Below, in pieces: positions 43,758 through 52,297 of a stretch of 64,000 bases of DNA. A program made the translations under genes and the position numbers. The notes below the pieces were generated by a model. That model saw nothing but the letters and a program-made list of their open reading frames with translations, was not told where the DNA came from and made no database searches. This stretch comes from Companilactobacillus mishanensis (GTDB taxonomy: Bacteria > Bacillota > Bacilli > Lactobacillales > Lactobacillaceae). The DNA lies in the NCBI RefSeq assembly GCF_003946505.1, contig NZ_RHON01000004.1, positions 124,001 to 188,000 of the forward strand, read 5' to 3'. Each line of letters begins with the position of its first letter. Position 1 is the first letter of the stretch.

Positions 43758-43920
43758 TATCTAGATGTAGAAGATAAATCGATTTGGGCCAAGTGGTGAA
43801 ATTATTCTTGCGTACGAAGTACGCTTAGAATAAGGTCAAGTTTCAAGACTTACGAAGTAAGGCTCGAAATTGTGCCCACCACGTCACGGCCCAAAAATCG
43901 ATTTATCTTCGGAATCGGAA
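43758..43920 (-). repeat. Structured three-way-junction repeat, copy D
   Basis: On the minus strand starts with CCGATTCCG and ends TACATCTAGATA. P1 GAAGATAAATCGATTT...GGGCC / GGCCC-AAATCGATTTATCTTC; P2 GTGGTG/CACCAC; P3 TTTCGAGCCTTAC-TTC-GTAAGTCTTGAAA; P4 TTATTCT..GCGTAC-TTC-GTACGC..AGAATAA. Begins 18 bp after the yhgE stop, same orientation. Confidence 0.88.
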
Positions 43921-43938
43921 GCAAAAGCCTCTAAACCG

Positions 43939-46491
43939 TTAAACCAGGGAATGCTTAGACGCTTCCTCTGTATAATCAATCTCTTTAATACGAGAACGAC
44001 GGCGAGTATAGAATAGAAAACTCAAGAATCCGAACACAGCAGTAATACCAACCAACACGAGAATCTGAGGTAAAGCATTACTACCGATCATCAGAGTTGC
44101 ACGGAAACCATCCACGGAGTAACTCATAGGTAGCCATGGATGCAGTTTTTGGAAGAACCCGTTCGTTAATTGAATAGGGTAGGTCCCGGCAGATGCTCCA
44201 AGTTGTAGCACCAGCAATATCATACTGATGAACGACCCAACCTTACCGGCAACTAGGTTGAGCCAGGAGACAATTGCCATGAATACCAGGCCGGTGAAGA
44301 ATACCATGAAGAAAGTTGCGATTGGATGAATTGGAGCCAATCCGTCGATAACTTTCAATAGGATATAAACAACGATACTCTCAGCTAAGACGAATCCTGC
44401 CATTAGGGATGCCTTGCTGACCCACCAAGCGAATCCGCTGTGAGGGTATTTACGTGGAGTGTACATATCGAACATCAAGTTGAACGCTAAGGCACCAATG
44501 AACAATGATACAGAAAGCATATATGGTGTCATACCAGTACCATTATTTGGCGCGTCATCACGTTCAGTGTGAGTTGTTTTAGTTGGTTGTGCGACTTGAT
44601 CATAAGTCAGTTTTGACGGATTGATTTTTGACTCTTTAGCGCCATTGGCGAGTTGAGTTGATAAATCGTTGCTTCCATCGTAGACTTGGCCGAGTCCTGA
44701 ACCCATCTGTGTGGATCCCGAATGTAGCTGGTCAGCACCGCTAGAAATTTGTGTGGCGCCACTGGCTAATTGTCCTGCACCAGATGTCAATGTGGAGTTG
44801 TTAGCGGATAATGTATTCAATCCAGAATTAAGTTGCGTTGCGCCAGTAGCTAATTGTGAAACGCCACCTGTCAACGTTGGAACTTGACTGTTTAGACTTG
44901 ATAACCCGCTGTTTAGGGAATTGGCACCATTATTCAAACTTGCGTTGTTGCTGACAAGTTGGCTAGTTCCAGCAGATATTTGACCTGTACCACTGGCTAG
45001 TTGTTGGCTGTTTGAACTCAATTGTCCAATGCCTTGAGAAAGCTGGTTCATACCTGACGAGGCAGACTGGATCTGAGTTGTCAGAGCAGCTGAATTTTTG
45101 GCCAGTTCAGCGATGACGGTTGTTATATCATTATTTGCCGTTGCCTGTGTGCTCGAGAGTGAATCAATATCTGCACTCAGCGCATTGGCTGATTTCTTCA
45201 AAGCACTTGTGTCAGTGGTTGAAGTATCATTGGTTCCTTCAACGGCCGACAACATGGCGGCTTTTTGATCAGCGGTCAGACCTTTTTGGTCAGCGGCTGC
45301 GGATACTCGACTTTTAATGCTGTCTTTTTGATTCTGACTTTGATTATCGATTTCAGTTTGAAGACTCTCTAAATCAGATTTCAACGCTGAAGATTTTGTA
45401 GTACTGTTTTCATTCAATTGTGATTTGAGATCTGTTAATGAACTGCTCAAATCATTTAATTGACTACTACTTGTACTGCCATTTCCAACTTGCTCGAGTT
45501 GTTTCGTCAAAGCGTCACTGGCTGTCGCAATTTGACTTAGTCCAGAATCGAGCGTGTTGGCATTAGTAGCCAATGTTCCGGCTCCGGATACTAGTGAGCT
45601 AGTCCCATTATTTAAGGAATCAGCAGCTGTGTTCAACTGGCTAACACCGGAAGTATAGTTTTGAACTCCTGATGCTAATTTTTTACCACCTGTTGAAAGC
45701 TGGCCAACTCCACTTGATAGAGAAGAAGTACTACTGTTCAGCTGGTTCAATCCAGTTGCTAGAGTAGAGCTTCCGTTCGCTGCTGATGAAACTCCCTGGA
45801 CGTAGGTGTTTAAACCATTATTCAAAGTATTTGCACCATTTGCGAACGTCAGTGAACTAGATGATAAAGTATCGAGGCCACTTGTCATTGTGTTATTGGC
45901 TGACACCAGCTTTTCACTACCAGTTGCCAATTTATTACTACCTTTGGCTGCCGTATCCATACCGTTACTTAGCTTCTTGATGGAAGCAAACATGGTTTTG
46001 GAATACGTTTTAGTGACTTCTTCAGAAACAGATTGGGCGACCTGTTTTGCTGCAGAAGCGGTCATTTTTGAGGCTATATAGTTATGGCCAGCGCTCGTTT
46101 CATAATGTAAAACCATTTTCTTAGGATTTTTCTTCATTAAAGTAGTAGCATTTTTTGAGAAATTCTTTGGTATGGTAATCGCCATATAATATTTCCCGTT
46201 GGCTAGACCTTTGGATGCCTCTGAACCACTTTTTACTACTTCGAAATCCATCGCTGAGGATTTCTTGAGGGTCTTGCTTAAATCTTTACCAACGGCTAAA
46301 TTTGTACCTTGGTAATTTGTGGACTCGTCGTGATTTACGACTGCCACGGGAATCTTGTTCAGCATTCCGTAAGGATCCCACATGGATTGTAAGAAAGTTA
46401 CGGAGTAGATTGATGGTATGAAGATGATTGCTATCATAACGATCATCATGAACTTGTGCTTAGCAAGATATTTCCATTCAGCTCGAATCAT
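43939..46491 (-). CDS. YhgE/Pip-domain membrane protein
   Basis: About 850 residues. N-terminal membrane helix (MMIVMIAIIFIPSIYSV) followed by VAVVNHDESTNYQG, a long extracellular region of GxxxLxxG/SGxxxL repeats (about 180-640) likely forming a coiled or ladder-like stalk, and five to six C-terminal helices of the ABC-2 type. Related to phage infection protein Pip and Bacillus YhgE. Start ATG 46491 follows GGAGGAA; an upstream Met lies before the SD. Divergent from a TetR regulator with shared palindromic operators, so probably repressed by it. Confidence 0.9.
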   Translation of the reverse strand: MIRAEWKYLAKHKFMMIVMIAIIFIPSIYSVTFLQSMWDPYGMLNKIPVAVVNHDESTNYQGTNLAVGKDLSKTLKKSSAMDFEVVKSGSEASKGLANGKYYMAITIPKNFSKNATTLMKKNPKKMVLHYETSAGHNYIASKMTASAAKQVAQSVSEEVTKTYSKTMFASIKKLSNGMDTAAKGSNKLATGSEKLVSANNTMTSGLDTLSSSSLTFANGANTLNNGLNTYVQGVSSAANGSSTLATGLNQLNSSTSSLSSGVGQLSTGGKKLASGVQNYTSGVSQLNTAADSLNNGTSSLVSGAGTLATNANTLDSGLSQIATASDALTKQLEQVGNGSTSSSQLNDLSSSLTDLKSQLNENSTTKSSALKSDLESLQTEIDNQSQNQKDSIKSRVSAAADQKGLTADQKAAMLSAVEGTNDTSTTDTSALKKSANALSADIDSLSSTQATANNDITTVIAELAKNSAALTTQIQSASSGMNQLSQGIGQLSSNSQQLASGTGQISAGTSQLVSNNASLNNGANSLNSGLSSLNSQVPTLTGGVSQLATGATQLNSGLNTLSANNSTLTSGAGQLASGATQISSGADQLHSGSTQMGSGLGQVYDGSNDLSTQLANGAKESKINPSKLTYDQVAQPTKTTHTERDDAPNNGTGMTPYMLSVSLFIGALAFNLMFDMYTPRKYPHSGFAWWVSKASLMAGFVLAESIVVYILLKVIDGLAPIHPIATFFMVFFTGLVFMAIVSWLNLVAGKVGSFISMILLVLQLGASAGTYPIQLTNGFFQKLHPWLPMSYSVDGFRATLMIGSNALPQILVLVGITAVFGFLSFLFYTRRRSRIKEIDYTEEASKHSLV

Positions 46492-46529
46492 ATCATTCCT
46501 CCATTTCTTCTTTTCATCAAGCAAGATAA

Positions 46530-46543
46530 TACACACTTGTGTA
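46530..46543. promoter_or_regulatory. TetR operator 1 (near yhgE start)
   Basis: TACACACTTGTGTA, dyad with six-base arms. It lies 39 bp upstream of yhgE, where binding would block its expression. Sister sites at about 46919-46930 and 47026-47035. Confidence 0.65.
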
Positions 46544-46654
46544 GTAAGATACTATAGGGATTAATAGAGTAATTCAACCACATATTACCATGTTATGTGG
46601 CTTAAATGGTTATTTAATATTAAAGCGTTCCCATAAAATATATATTTTTGGACG

Positions 46655-46689
46655 AAAAAAAGACCGCCACTTTTATGAGGGCGGTCTTC
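46655..46689 (-). terminator. Terminator in the yhgE-tetR intergenic region
   Basis: AAGACCGCC / GGCGGTCTT with a T8 tail on the minus strand, although no minus-strand gene ends here. It suggests an unannotated minus-strand transcript starting to its right. Confidence 0.7.
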
Positions 46690-46918
46690 TGATTTAGGGG
46701 AGGTAAAGAATAATACTTCAGTGTCTTGCACTGATCCCTGAATTTTTATCAATGAATTACTGCGGAATAAAACATTGGTGAGTTATCGTATCTGAGGAGT
46801 TTCTACAACTTAACTTACTGAACACTGATGAGTCAGTGCTTGGATGGCAGTGAGTGCGTTTTCGAAAAAATAATATAGTGATAATGAAATAGCTCTACAG
46901 GGAGATTAATCTTTAAAT
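46690..46918 (-). other. Candidate small-RNA region
   Basis: No frame of convincing length. On the minus strand it holds hairpins CACTGA-CTCA-TCAGTG and TCAGTG-CAAGA-CACTGA and ends at the strong terminator 46689-46655, consistent with a small RNA of up to about 250 nt. No promoter was firmly identified. Confidence 0.35.
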
Positions 46919-46930
46919 AACACATGTGAT
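46919..46930. promoter_or_regulatory. TetR operator 2
   Basis: AACACATGTGAT, core CACATGTG. Confidence 0.5.
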
Positions 46931-47025
46931 ACGGAAGGACCAACGATAGTTGAACAATTCTGAAAAATTGTAGTAAAGAATCGTCACCTATTCCTTAAAT
47001 GTATTATATAATATTAATAATTAAT

Positions 47026-47035
47026 ACACATGTGT
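47026..47035. promoter_or_regulatory. TetR operator 3 (near tetR)
   Basis: Perfect dyad ACACATGTGT, about 100 bp upstream of the tetR start, matching the operator next to yhgE; autoregulation is likely. Confidence 0.6.
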
Positions 47036-47132
47036 GTAGAATACAGTAAAATTTTAGATAGAAAATATCAACCACATATTTTCCAAATATGAGTATTATT
47101 GTAAATTTAACATTTTAAATGGAGACATAACA

Positions 47133-47711
47133 ATGGCAGTAGTAGACAGACGTGTTCAAAAAACAAATAAAGCATTGAGGGACGCCTTCCGAGATTTATC
47201 TAGGGATAATAGATATCGCGATATCACCGTCAAAGCTTTGACTGAAAAGGCGGGAATCAATCGAAAGACTTTTTATCTACATTATGATTCTATTGATGAT
47301 TTTGTTAATACTTTCGTTGATGAATTATCAAATCAATTATTAACCATCATTACTCAGAGACCTGTTGGCGAAACAATGTCAATTTCCGGACGAATTTTTG
47401 ATGATGTTTTTGACTATTTTGACCGCTCAAGAGATTTCCTGACTTTCTTAATGATGTCAGATGAATACAGTTTTTTATCAAGGCAAGTGGAAAATAATGT
47501 TGCTGCTGGTTTTGCGAAAGCTTTACGAGATTGGTACCATATTTCAAAATTGGATGCGACAATCATCTCGAGCTTTATGATCCGTAATGTCACGATGCTT
47601 TTTAGAATGTATTATCGTGGACAAGCCAAGTTTACTAAAGAGGAATTCAAGAATTATTTATTACGACTCGATTTTTCGGGTGTCCAATCATTTATCAATA
47701 AAGAACAATAG
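47133..47711 (+). CDS. TetR-family transcriptional regulator
   Basis: 192 residues. N-terminal HTH (about 28-57: DITVKALTEKAGINRKTFYLHY), then a ligand/dimer domain of the TetR_C (Dha-like) type with aromatic residues. Divergent from yhgE, with three ACAC-N2-GTGT-type dyads between; probably represses yhgE and itself. Ligand unknown; YhgE/Pip partners often respond to envelope-active agents (inference). Confidence 0.88.
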   Translation: MAVVDRRVQKTNKALRDAFRDLSRDNRYRDITVKALTEKAGINRKTFYLHYDSIDDFVNTFVDELSNQLLTIITQRPVGETMSISGRIFDDVFDYFDRSRDFLTFLMMSDEYSFLSRQVENNVAAGFAKALRDWYHISKLDATIISSFMIRNVTMLFRMYYRGQAKFTKEEFKNYLLRLDFSGVQSFINKEQ

Positions 47712-47724
47712 AAACAACTATTTA

Positions 47725-47774
47725 GGTTTCGAGAAACGCTATCAGTTCGGTAACGTCGCTCGGAACCTTTTTTT
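47725..47774 (+). terminator. Terminator of the tetR gene
   Basis: GGTT-CGAG / CTCG-AACC closing a larger loop, then T7. Confidence 0.7.
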
Positions 47775-47893
47775 AATAAAAACTCGATTTATCTTATAAG
47801 AATTTAATTTAGCTTATTTGAGTTATTCAATTTTTGAAGTGGTTGATATTTAACCGACATGTGAGTATTTAAAGAAAGGAAAATATTCTTCCA

Positions 47894-47922
47894 TTGAATG
47901 ATGGTCAAATTACCATTACAAT
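47894..47922 (+). promoter_or_regulatory. Promoter of the 5-oxoprolinase cluster
   Basis: -35 TTGAAT (47894-47899), 17-bp spacer, -10 TACAAT (47917-47922), 39 bp before pxpB. Confidence 0.6.
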
Positions 47923-47960
47923 TAAATTAATTTATTTCTAATTATTTAGGGGGCTGACAG

Positions 47961-48695
47961 ATGGATTATTCTTATTTCCAAATTAGTGAACAAGCGCTGG
48001 AAGTGGTTTTTCCCGAGCAGATAGATGTCCAAGAGAATAAGTTGATTCAGTTGGTGGCTCGAAAGTTGATTGAAGAAAAAGCTGTCGGTGTGATTGGTGT
48101 GATTCCGGCATATCATACTTTGACGGTCAATTTTGACTATGACTTAACTTCTTATCACGACTTGATCGATGAGATCGACACTTTGATCGAAACTTCAGAC
48201 AGTGAACAATCGACTGAAAAAACTATCGTTGAGTTGCCTGTTTGTTATGACCGCGAGTTTGGTCCTGATCTGGATGACGTTGCCAATTTTGCTTCTATTA
48301 GTGTGGATGAGTTGATTAAATTACATTCGAGTACGGATTACTTCATATATATGATGGGATTTTTGCCGGGATTCGCCTACATGGGATCAGTCCCAGAAAA
48401 CATTGCCATGCCGAGACTGGAAGTTCCACGTAAGAAAATTGCTCCAGGTTCAGTCGGTATTGCCGGAGCACAAACAGGCATGTATCCAGTCGAATCACCA
48501 GGCGGCTGGCGCTTGATCGGTCGTACGCCGGTAAAATTATATGATGTCACTGATCCAGTTTTGAAGTACAAATCTGGCGACTATATTAGATTTAAGCCAA
48601 TAACCAAAGATGAATACTTCGCTATTCAGGCTCAAGATGAAGCTGGAGAATATCAGTTGAACGTTATCAAGGAAGGTGGGGAATCTAATGATTGA
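47961..48695 (+). CDS. pxpB: 5-oxoprolinase subunit PxpB (KipI-like)
   Basis: 244 residues of the KipI/allophanate hydrolase subunit 1 family: VELPVCYDREFGPDLDDVA, FLPGFAYMGSVPE, and the P(R)K-IAPGSVGIAGAQTGMYPVESPGGW block with the invariant GxYP..SPGGW. With PxpC and PxpA it forms the ATP-dependent enzyme opening 5-oxoproline to glutamate. SD AGGGGGCTG. Overlaps pxpC by 8 bp. Confidence 0.93.
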   Translation: MDYSYFQISEQALEVVFPEQIDVQENKLIQLVARKLIEEKAVGVIGVIPAYHTLTVNFDYDLTSYHDLIDEIDTLIETSDSEQSTEKTIVELPVCYDREFGPDLDDVANFASISVDELIKLHSSTDYFIYMMGFLPGFAYMGSVPENIAMPRLEVPRKKIAPGSVGIAGAQTGMYPVESPGGWRLIGRTPVKLYDVTDPVLKYKSGDYIRFKPITKDEYFAIQAQDEAGEYQLNVIKEGGESND

Positions 48696-49704
48696 TTTTG
48701 TAAAAATTTTAAATCCAGGATTGTCCACTACTATCCAAGATAGAGGACGAACGGGCCATCAAATAGAAGGATTCCCTGAGTCTGGAGCAATGGATAGATT
48801 CAGCTTTCGACTGGCTAATATGTTGGTCAACAATCCATTGAGTACGGCTGGATTGGAGTTTGTTTTAGCTGGTCCAACGATGAAATTCAGTTGTGATACG
48901 TTTATCGCCATTACTGGGGGTAAATTGAAGGCAACGTTGAATAATAAACCAATCGAACAGAATCGCGCCGTTCAAGTATCAGCCGGATCGATTTTGAATG
49001 TTGGGCAAATGACAGAAGGAAACTATGGATATATTGCTTTCGCTAATGGTGGTGTTACCACTCGCCCAGTTTTAGACAGTTGCTCGACAACTTTGAGAAC
49101 TGGTATGGGTGGTATCGACGGTACTGCCTTGCAGCATGGTGATAATGTTCCAATAATTGAAAGTGTTGTCATGCCGAGCCTCAATGCTAGAAAAATTTCC
49201 TTACAACCTGAACAAATACAGGACGTTCATTTTGTTGAAGGTCCGCACTGGAACATGTTTTCAGAAGCTGCTCATAAGCAATTCTCAAATCAGGAGTATG
49301 AAATCTCTGAACAGATGGATCGAATGGGATACAGATTATCAGGTGAACCATTAGAAACGCCAGAAAAGAGTCTACTTTCTGAAGGAACTGTTTTTGGAAA
49401 CATCCAGATAACTCGTGACGGTAGCCCAATTGTCTTGATGGCTGATCGCCAGACCACCGGGGGTTATCCAGTTATCGGAACAGTAATTGCTGCCGATTTA
49501 GTGGATTTGATCCAGACTCGCCCAGGTGTGAAATTCCGTTTTGTCAAAGTAGGTTTAGATGAGGCTATGGATAAATTAGTCGCTAAACGGAAAATTTTGA
49601 ATGATACTTTTATTAAATTTTATGAAAATAGATACGATGAACCGATAGGTCCAATTAGAAGAAAATCGGTCAGAATTGAAAAATTGATCAAACAAAGTAA
49701 GTAG
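48688..49704 (+). CDS. pxpC: 5-oxoprolinase subunit PxpC (biotin-dependent carboxyltransferase family)
   Basis: 338 residues of the KipA/allophanate hydrolase subunit 2 family: LNPGLSTTIQDRGRTGHQIEG, GFPESGAMDRFSFRLAN, RDGSPIVLMADRQTTGGYPVIG. ATG 48688 (MIDFV) behind GGTGGGG; an upstream GTG lies before that SD. Translationally coupled to pxpB. The name recalls urea-carboxylase-type enzymes, and accB and accC follow directly, so a carboxylation step is plausible. Confidence 0.92.
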   Translation: MIDFVKILNPGLSTTIQDRGRTGHQIEGFPESGAMDRFSFRLANMLVNNPLSTAGLEFVLAGPTMKFSCDTFIAITGGKLKATLNNKPIEQNRAVQVSAGSILNVGQMTEGNYGYIAFANGGVTTRPVLDSCSTTLRTGMGGIDGTALQHGDNVPIIESVVMPSLNARKISLQPEQIQDVHFVEGPHWNMFSEAAHKQFSNQEYEISEQMDRMGYRLSGEPLETPEKSLLSEGTVFGNIQITRDGSPIVLMADRQTTGGYPVIGTVIAADLVDLIQTRPGVKFRFVKVGLDEAMDKLVAKRKILNDTFIKFYENRYDEPIGPIRRKSVRIEKLIKQSK

Positions 49705-49719
49705 AAGGGACGTATATCA

Positions 49720-50124
49720 ATGGAGTTAGATAGAGTAAAAGCACTGATAAAAATGTTGCAGGATGCTAACCTTAGCCATTTAGAAATCGATGACAAACAA
49801 GGACATATTATTTTGAAGCAGAAATTGTCTGAACCTGCCACACAGACAGTAGTTCCAACAGTCTCACAACAAGCAGAAGTTGAAGCTGAAAGAACTATCA
49901 ATGCACCATTTGTTGGTACATTTTATGTTTCAGAGCAACCTGATAAAGCTCCAATGATCAAAGCTGGAGACACTGTTGCAGTTGGGCAGTCAGTCGGAAT
50001 AATTGAAGCCATGAAAATGATGAATGAAGTCAAATCCGAAGTTGAAGGAACTATCGACAAAGTTCTCGTTTCAAATGGGGAGACCGTTGAATTCGATCAA
50101 CCACTATTTACTTTGAAAGATTGA
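49720..50124 (+). CDS. accB: Biotin carboxyl carrier protein
   Basis: 134 residues. Gln/Pro/Thr linker then the biotinyl domain (about 65-134) with EAMKMMN; Lys99 is the biotinylation site. Packed between pxpC and accC (15 and 10 bp gaps), so it most likely serves the 5-oxoproline cluster; a fatty-acid accB may exist elsewhere. Confidence 0.93.
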   Translation: MELDRVKALIKMLQDANLSHLEIDDKQGHIILKQKLSEPATQTVVPTVSQQAEVEAERTINAPFVGTFYVSEQPDKAPMIKAGDTVAVGQSVGIIEAMKMMNEVKSEVEGTIDKVLVSNGETVEFDQPLFTLKD

Positions 50125-50134
50125 GGTGTGACAT

Positions 50135-51448
50135 TTGGAAAAAATATTGATTGCAAACCGTGGTGAGATTGCCATTCGTATTATTCGTGCTTGCAAAATC
50201 TTGAATATTCCGAGTGTTGCAGTTTATTCGACCGCGGACAAAACGGCGATGCACGTTGCGATGGCCGATGAATCAGTCTGCATAGGTGGACCCAATCCTG
50301 AGGATAGTTATTTGAATCAGGAAAGCTTGATCTCCGCTGCACAGATAACGCAAGCAGATGCCATCCATCCTGGATACGGTTTTTTGTCAGAAAATGCTGA
50401 TTTTGCCAAATTGTGCGAGGATTCCAATATCAAATTCATTGGTCCTAGCTCAAAAGTTATTTCGATAATGGGTGAAAAAGCTGCCGCCCGTGAAACGATG
50501 ATAAAAGCTGGAGTTCCAGTAATTCCCGGAAGTGATTCAGATTTTTTGAGCTTTGAAGATGCCAAGCACGCTGCTGAAGAAATTGGCTATCCGGTCATGC
50601 TCAAAGCTAGTGCCGGTGGCGGTGGTAAAGGGATGCGTGTCATTACTTCACCAGACGATTTTGAAAACCAATTTAATCTTGCTCAGTCAGAGGCACAGAG
50701 TGCTTTCGGTGATGGTCATATGTATGTCGAAAAATATCTAGCACATCCGCGTCACATTGAAGTTCAGATTGCAGCAGATAAATTCAATAACGCCGTTGCA
50801 ATAGGTGAACGTGATTGCAGTTTGCAGCGTCGTCACCAGAAAGTAATCGAAGAAGCTCCAGCTTATGCTTTGGACGAAGAGACCCGTGAACAAATGTACG
50901 ATGTCTCAGTTCAGGCTGCCAAGGATATTCATTATGAAGGCCTTGGTACGATGGAGTTTTTATTTGATGGACCAGGCAAATTCTACTTTATGGAAATGAA
51001 TACGCGTGTTCAGGTCGAACATCCAATTACTGAATTGACGACTGATGTTGATTTAGTCGACCTTCAAATAAAAATTGCACAAGACGAACCATTACCATTT
51101 GCGGAAGTTACAAGAAAAAACTTTGCCTTGGAATGTCGTGTAAATGCTAAGACTGCCGGAAAAATTGATGCATTACATTTGCCAGCTGGACATGGAATCA
51201 GAGTTGATAGTGCTTTGTATCAAGGCTACTCTGTCCCAGCAAATTACGATTCAATGATCGCAAAAATTATTTCATATGGACCAGATCGAGCCACAGTTAT
51301 CACGCAGATGTCTGAGGCAATAAATGAGACAGTTATCGCCGGCATCGCAACAAATCTAGATTTCCTTTCACAAGTATTGCAAGAACCTGAATATTTGACT
51401 AACAATACTGATATCGGTTGGTTAGATAAGTTAACGAAATCAAATTAG
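50135..51448 (+). CDS. accC: Biotin carboxylase
   Basis: 437 residues from TTG 50135 behind GAGGTGTG. Carbamoyl-phosphate-synthase-type N-domain (ILIANRGEIAIRIIRA), ATP-grasp (KASAGGGGKGMRV), EMNTRVQVEHPITE. Carboxylates biotin on AccB with bicarbonate and ATP. Slightly short C-terminus for the family. Third enzyme unit in this cluster, giving a complete biotin-carboxylation half-reaction. Confidence 0.94.
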   Translation: MEKILIANRGEIAIRIIRACKILNIPSVAVYSTADKTAMHVAMADESVCIGGPNPEDSYLNQESLISAAQITQADAIHPGYGFLSENADFAKLCEDSNIKFIGPSSKVISIMGEKAAARETMIKAGVPVIPGSDSDFLSFEDAKHAAEEIGYPVMLKASAGGGGKGMRVITSPDDFENQFNLAQSEAQSAFGDGHMYVEKYLAHPRHIEVQIAADKFNNAVAIGERDCSLQRRHQKVIEEAPAYALDEETREQMYDVSVQAAKDIHYEGLGTMEFLFDGPGKFYFMEMNTRVQVEHPITELTTDVDLVDLQIKIAQDEPLPFAEVTRKNFALECRVNAKTAGKIDALHLPAGHGIRVDSALYQGYSVPANYDSMIAKIISYGPDRATVITQMSEAINETVIAGIATNLDFLSQVLQEPEYLTNNTDIGWLDKLTKSN

Positions 51449-51526
51449 TGGGGATTTTTATCAAACATACTCCGCGACACTTGTTAGTTACAGATATTCA
51501 AAACAAAACATTTAGGGGGTTAGAAA

Positions 51527-52276
51527 ATGGCAACTATAGATTTAAATAGTGATTTAGGTGAGGCTTTTGGTAGATATAGCCTCGGTCGTGATTCTGAAAT
51601 AATTCCACTTGTTAGTTCAGTTAATGTCGCTTGTGGTTATCACGCCGGTGATTCTGATGTGATGGCACAAACAGTTGAGTTAGCCGAAGAAGCTGGTGTC
51701 GGTATCGGAGCTCATCCTGGATTTCCAGATCTACAGGGGTTCGGCCGTCGCAAGATGGACATGAAACCTGCTGAAGTACAACATATGGTGACATATCAAG
51801 TTGGTGCCTTGCTGGCATTTACGAAGTCGAAGAAGCTACATCATGTTAAACCGCATGGAGCATTGTATAATGCAGCTGTCAAGGATCATGATTTGGCCGT
51901 CGCAATCTGTAAAGGTATTGCCCAAGTAGATGGTGATTTACCGATTTATGGATTGGCTAATAGCGAATTGATCTCGGCTGCAAAAGAAGTTGGCATTCCT
52001 TTTGCACAGGAAGCCTTTGGTGATAGAAACTACAATGCTGACGGGACTTTAGTAAGTAGAAGTTTGCCCGATGCTGTGATAAAAGACCCAAAACAAGTTG
52101 CCAAACGAGTTGCTCTAATGATAAATAATCAAGAAATAATTGCTCTAGACGGGACTAAGATTCCGTTAAAGCCTGATTCCATCTGTGTTCATGGAGACAA
52201 TCAGGCGGCATTGGATATTGTTAAAGAATTGAGAAACGGATTATCGGAAGCTGGGATTGAAATAAAAACTTTTTAA
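51527..52276 (+). CDS. pxpA: 5-oxoprolinase subunit PxpA (LamB/YcsF family)
   Basis: 249 residues. IDLNSDLGEAFGRY, NVACGYHAGDSDVMA, GVGIGAHPGFPDLQGFGRR and VKPHGALYN are the conserved metal-binding blocks of the family. Supplies the hydrolytic subunit for 5-oxoproline ring opening. SD TTTAGGGGG. It follows accC after 78 bp with no terminator. Confidence 0.95.
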   Translation: MATIDLNSDLGEAFGRYSLGRDSEIIPLVSSVNVACGYHAGDSDVMAQTVELAEEAGVGIGAHPGFPDLQGFGRRKMDMKPAEVQHMVTYQVGALLAFTKSKKLHHVKPHGALYNAAVKDHDLAVAICKGIAQVDGDLPIYGLANSELISAAKEVGIPFAQEAFGDRNYNADGTLVSRSLPDAVIKDPKQVAKRVALMINNQEIIALDGTKIPLKPDSICVHGDNQAALDIVKELRNGLSEAGIEIKTF

Positions 52277-52297
52277 TATATGAATAGGGGAAACTGC

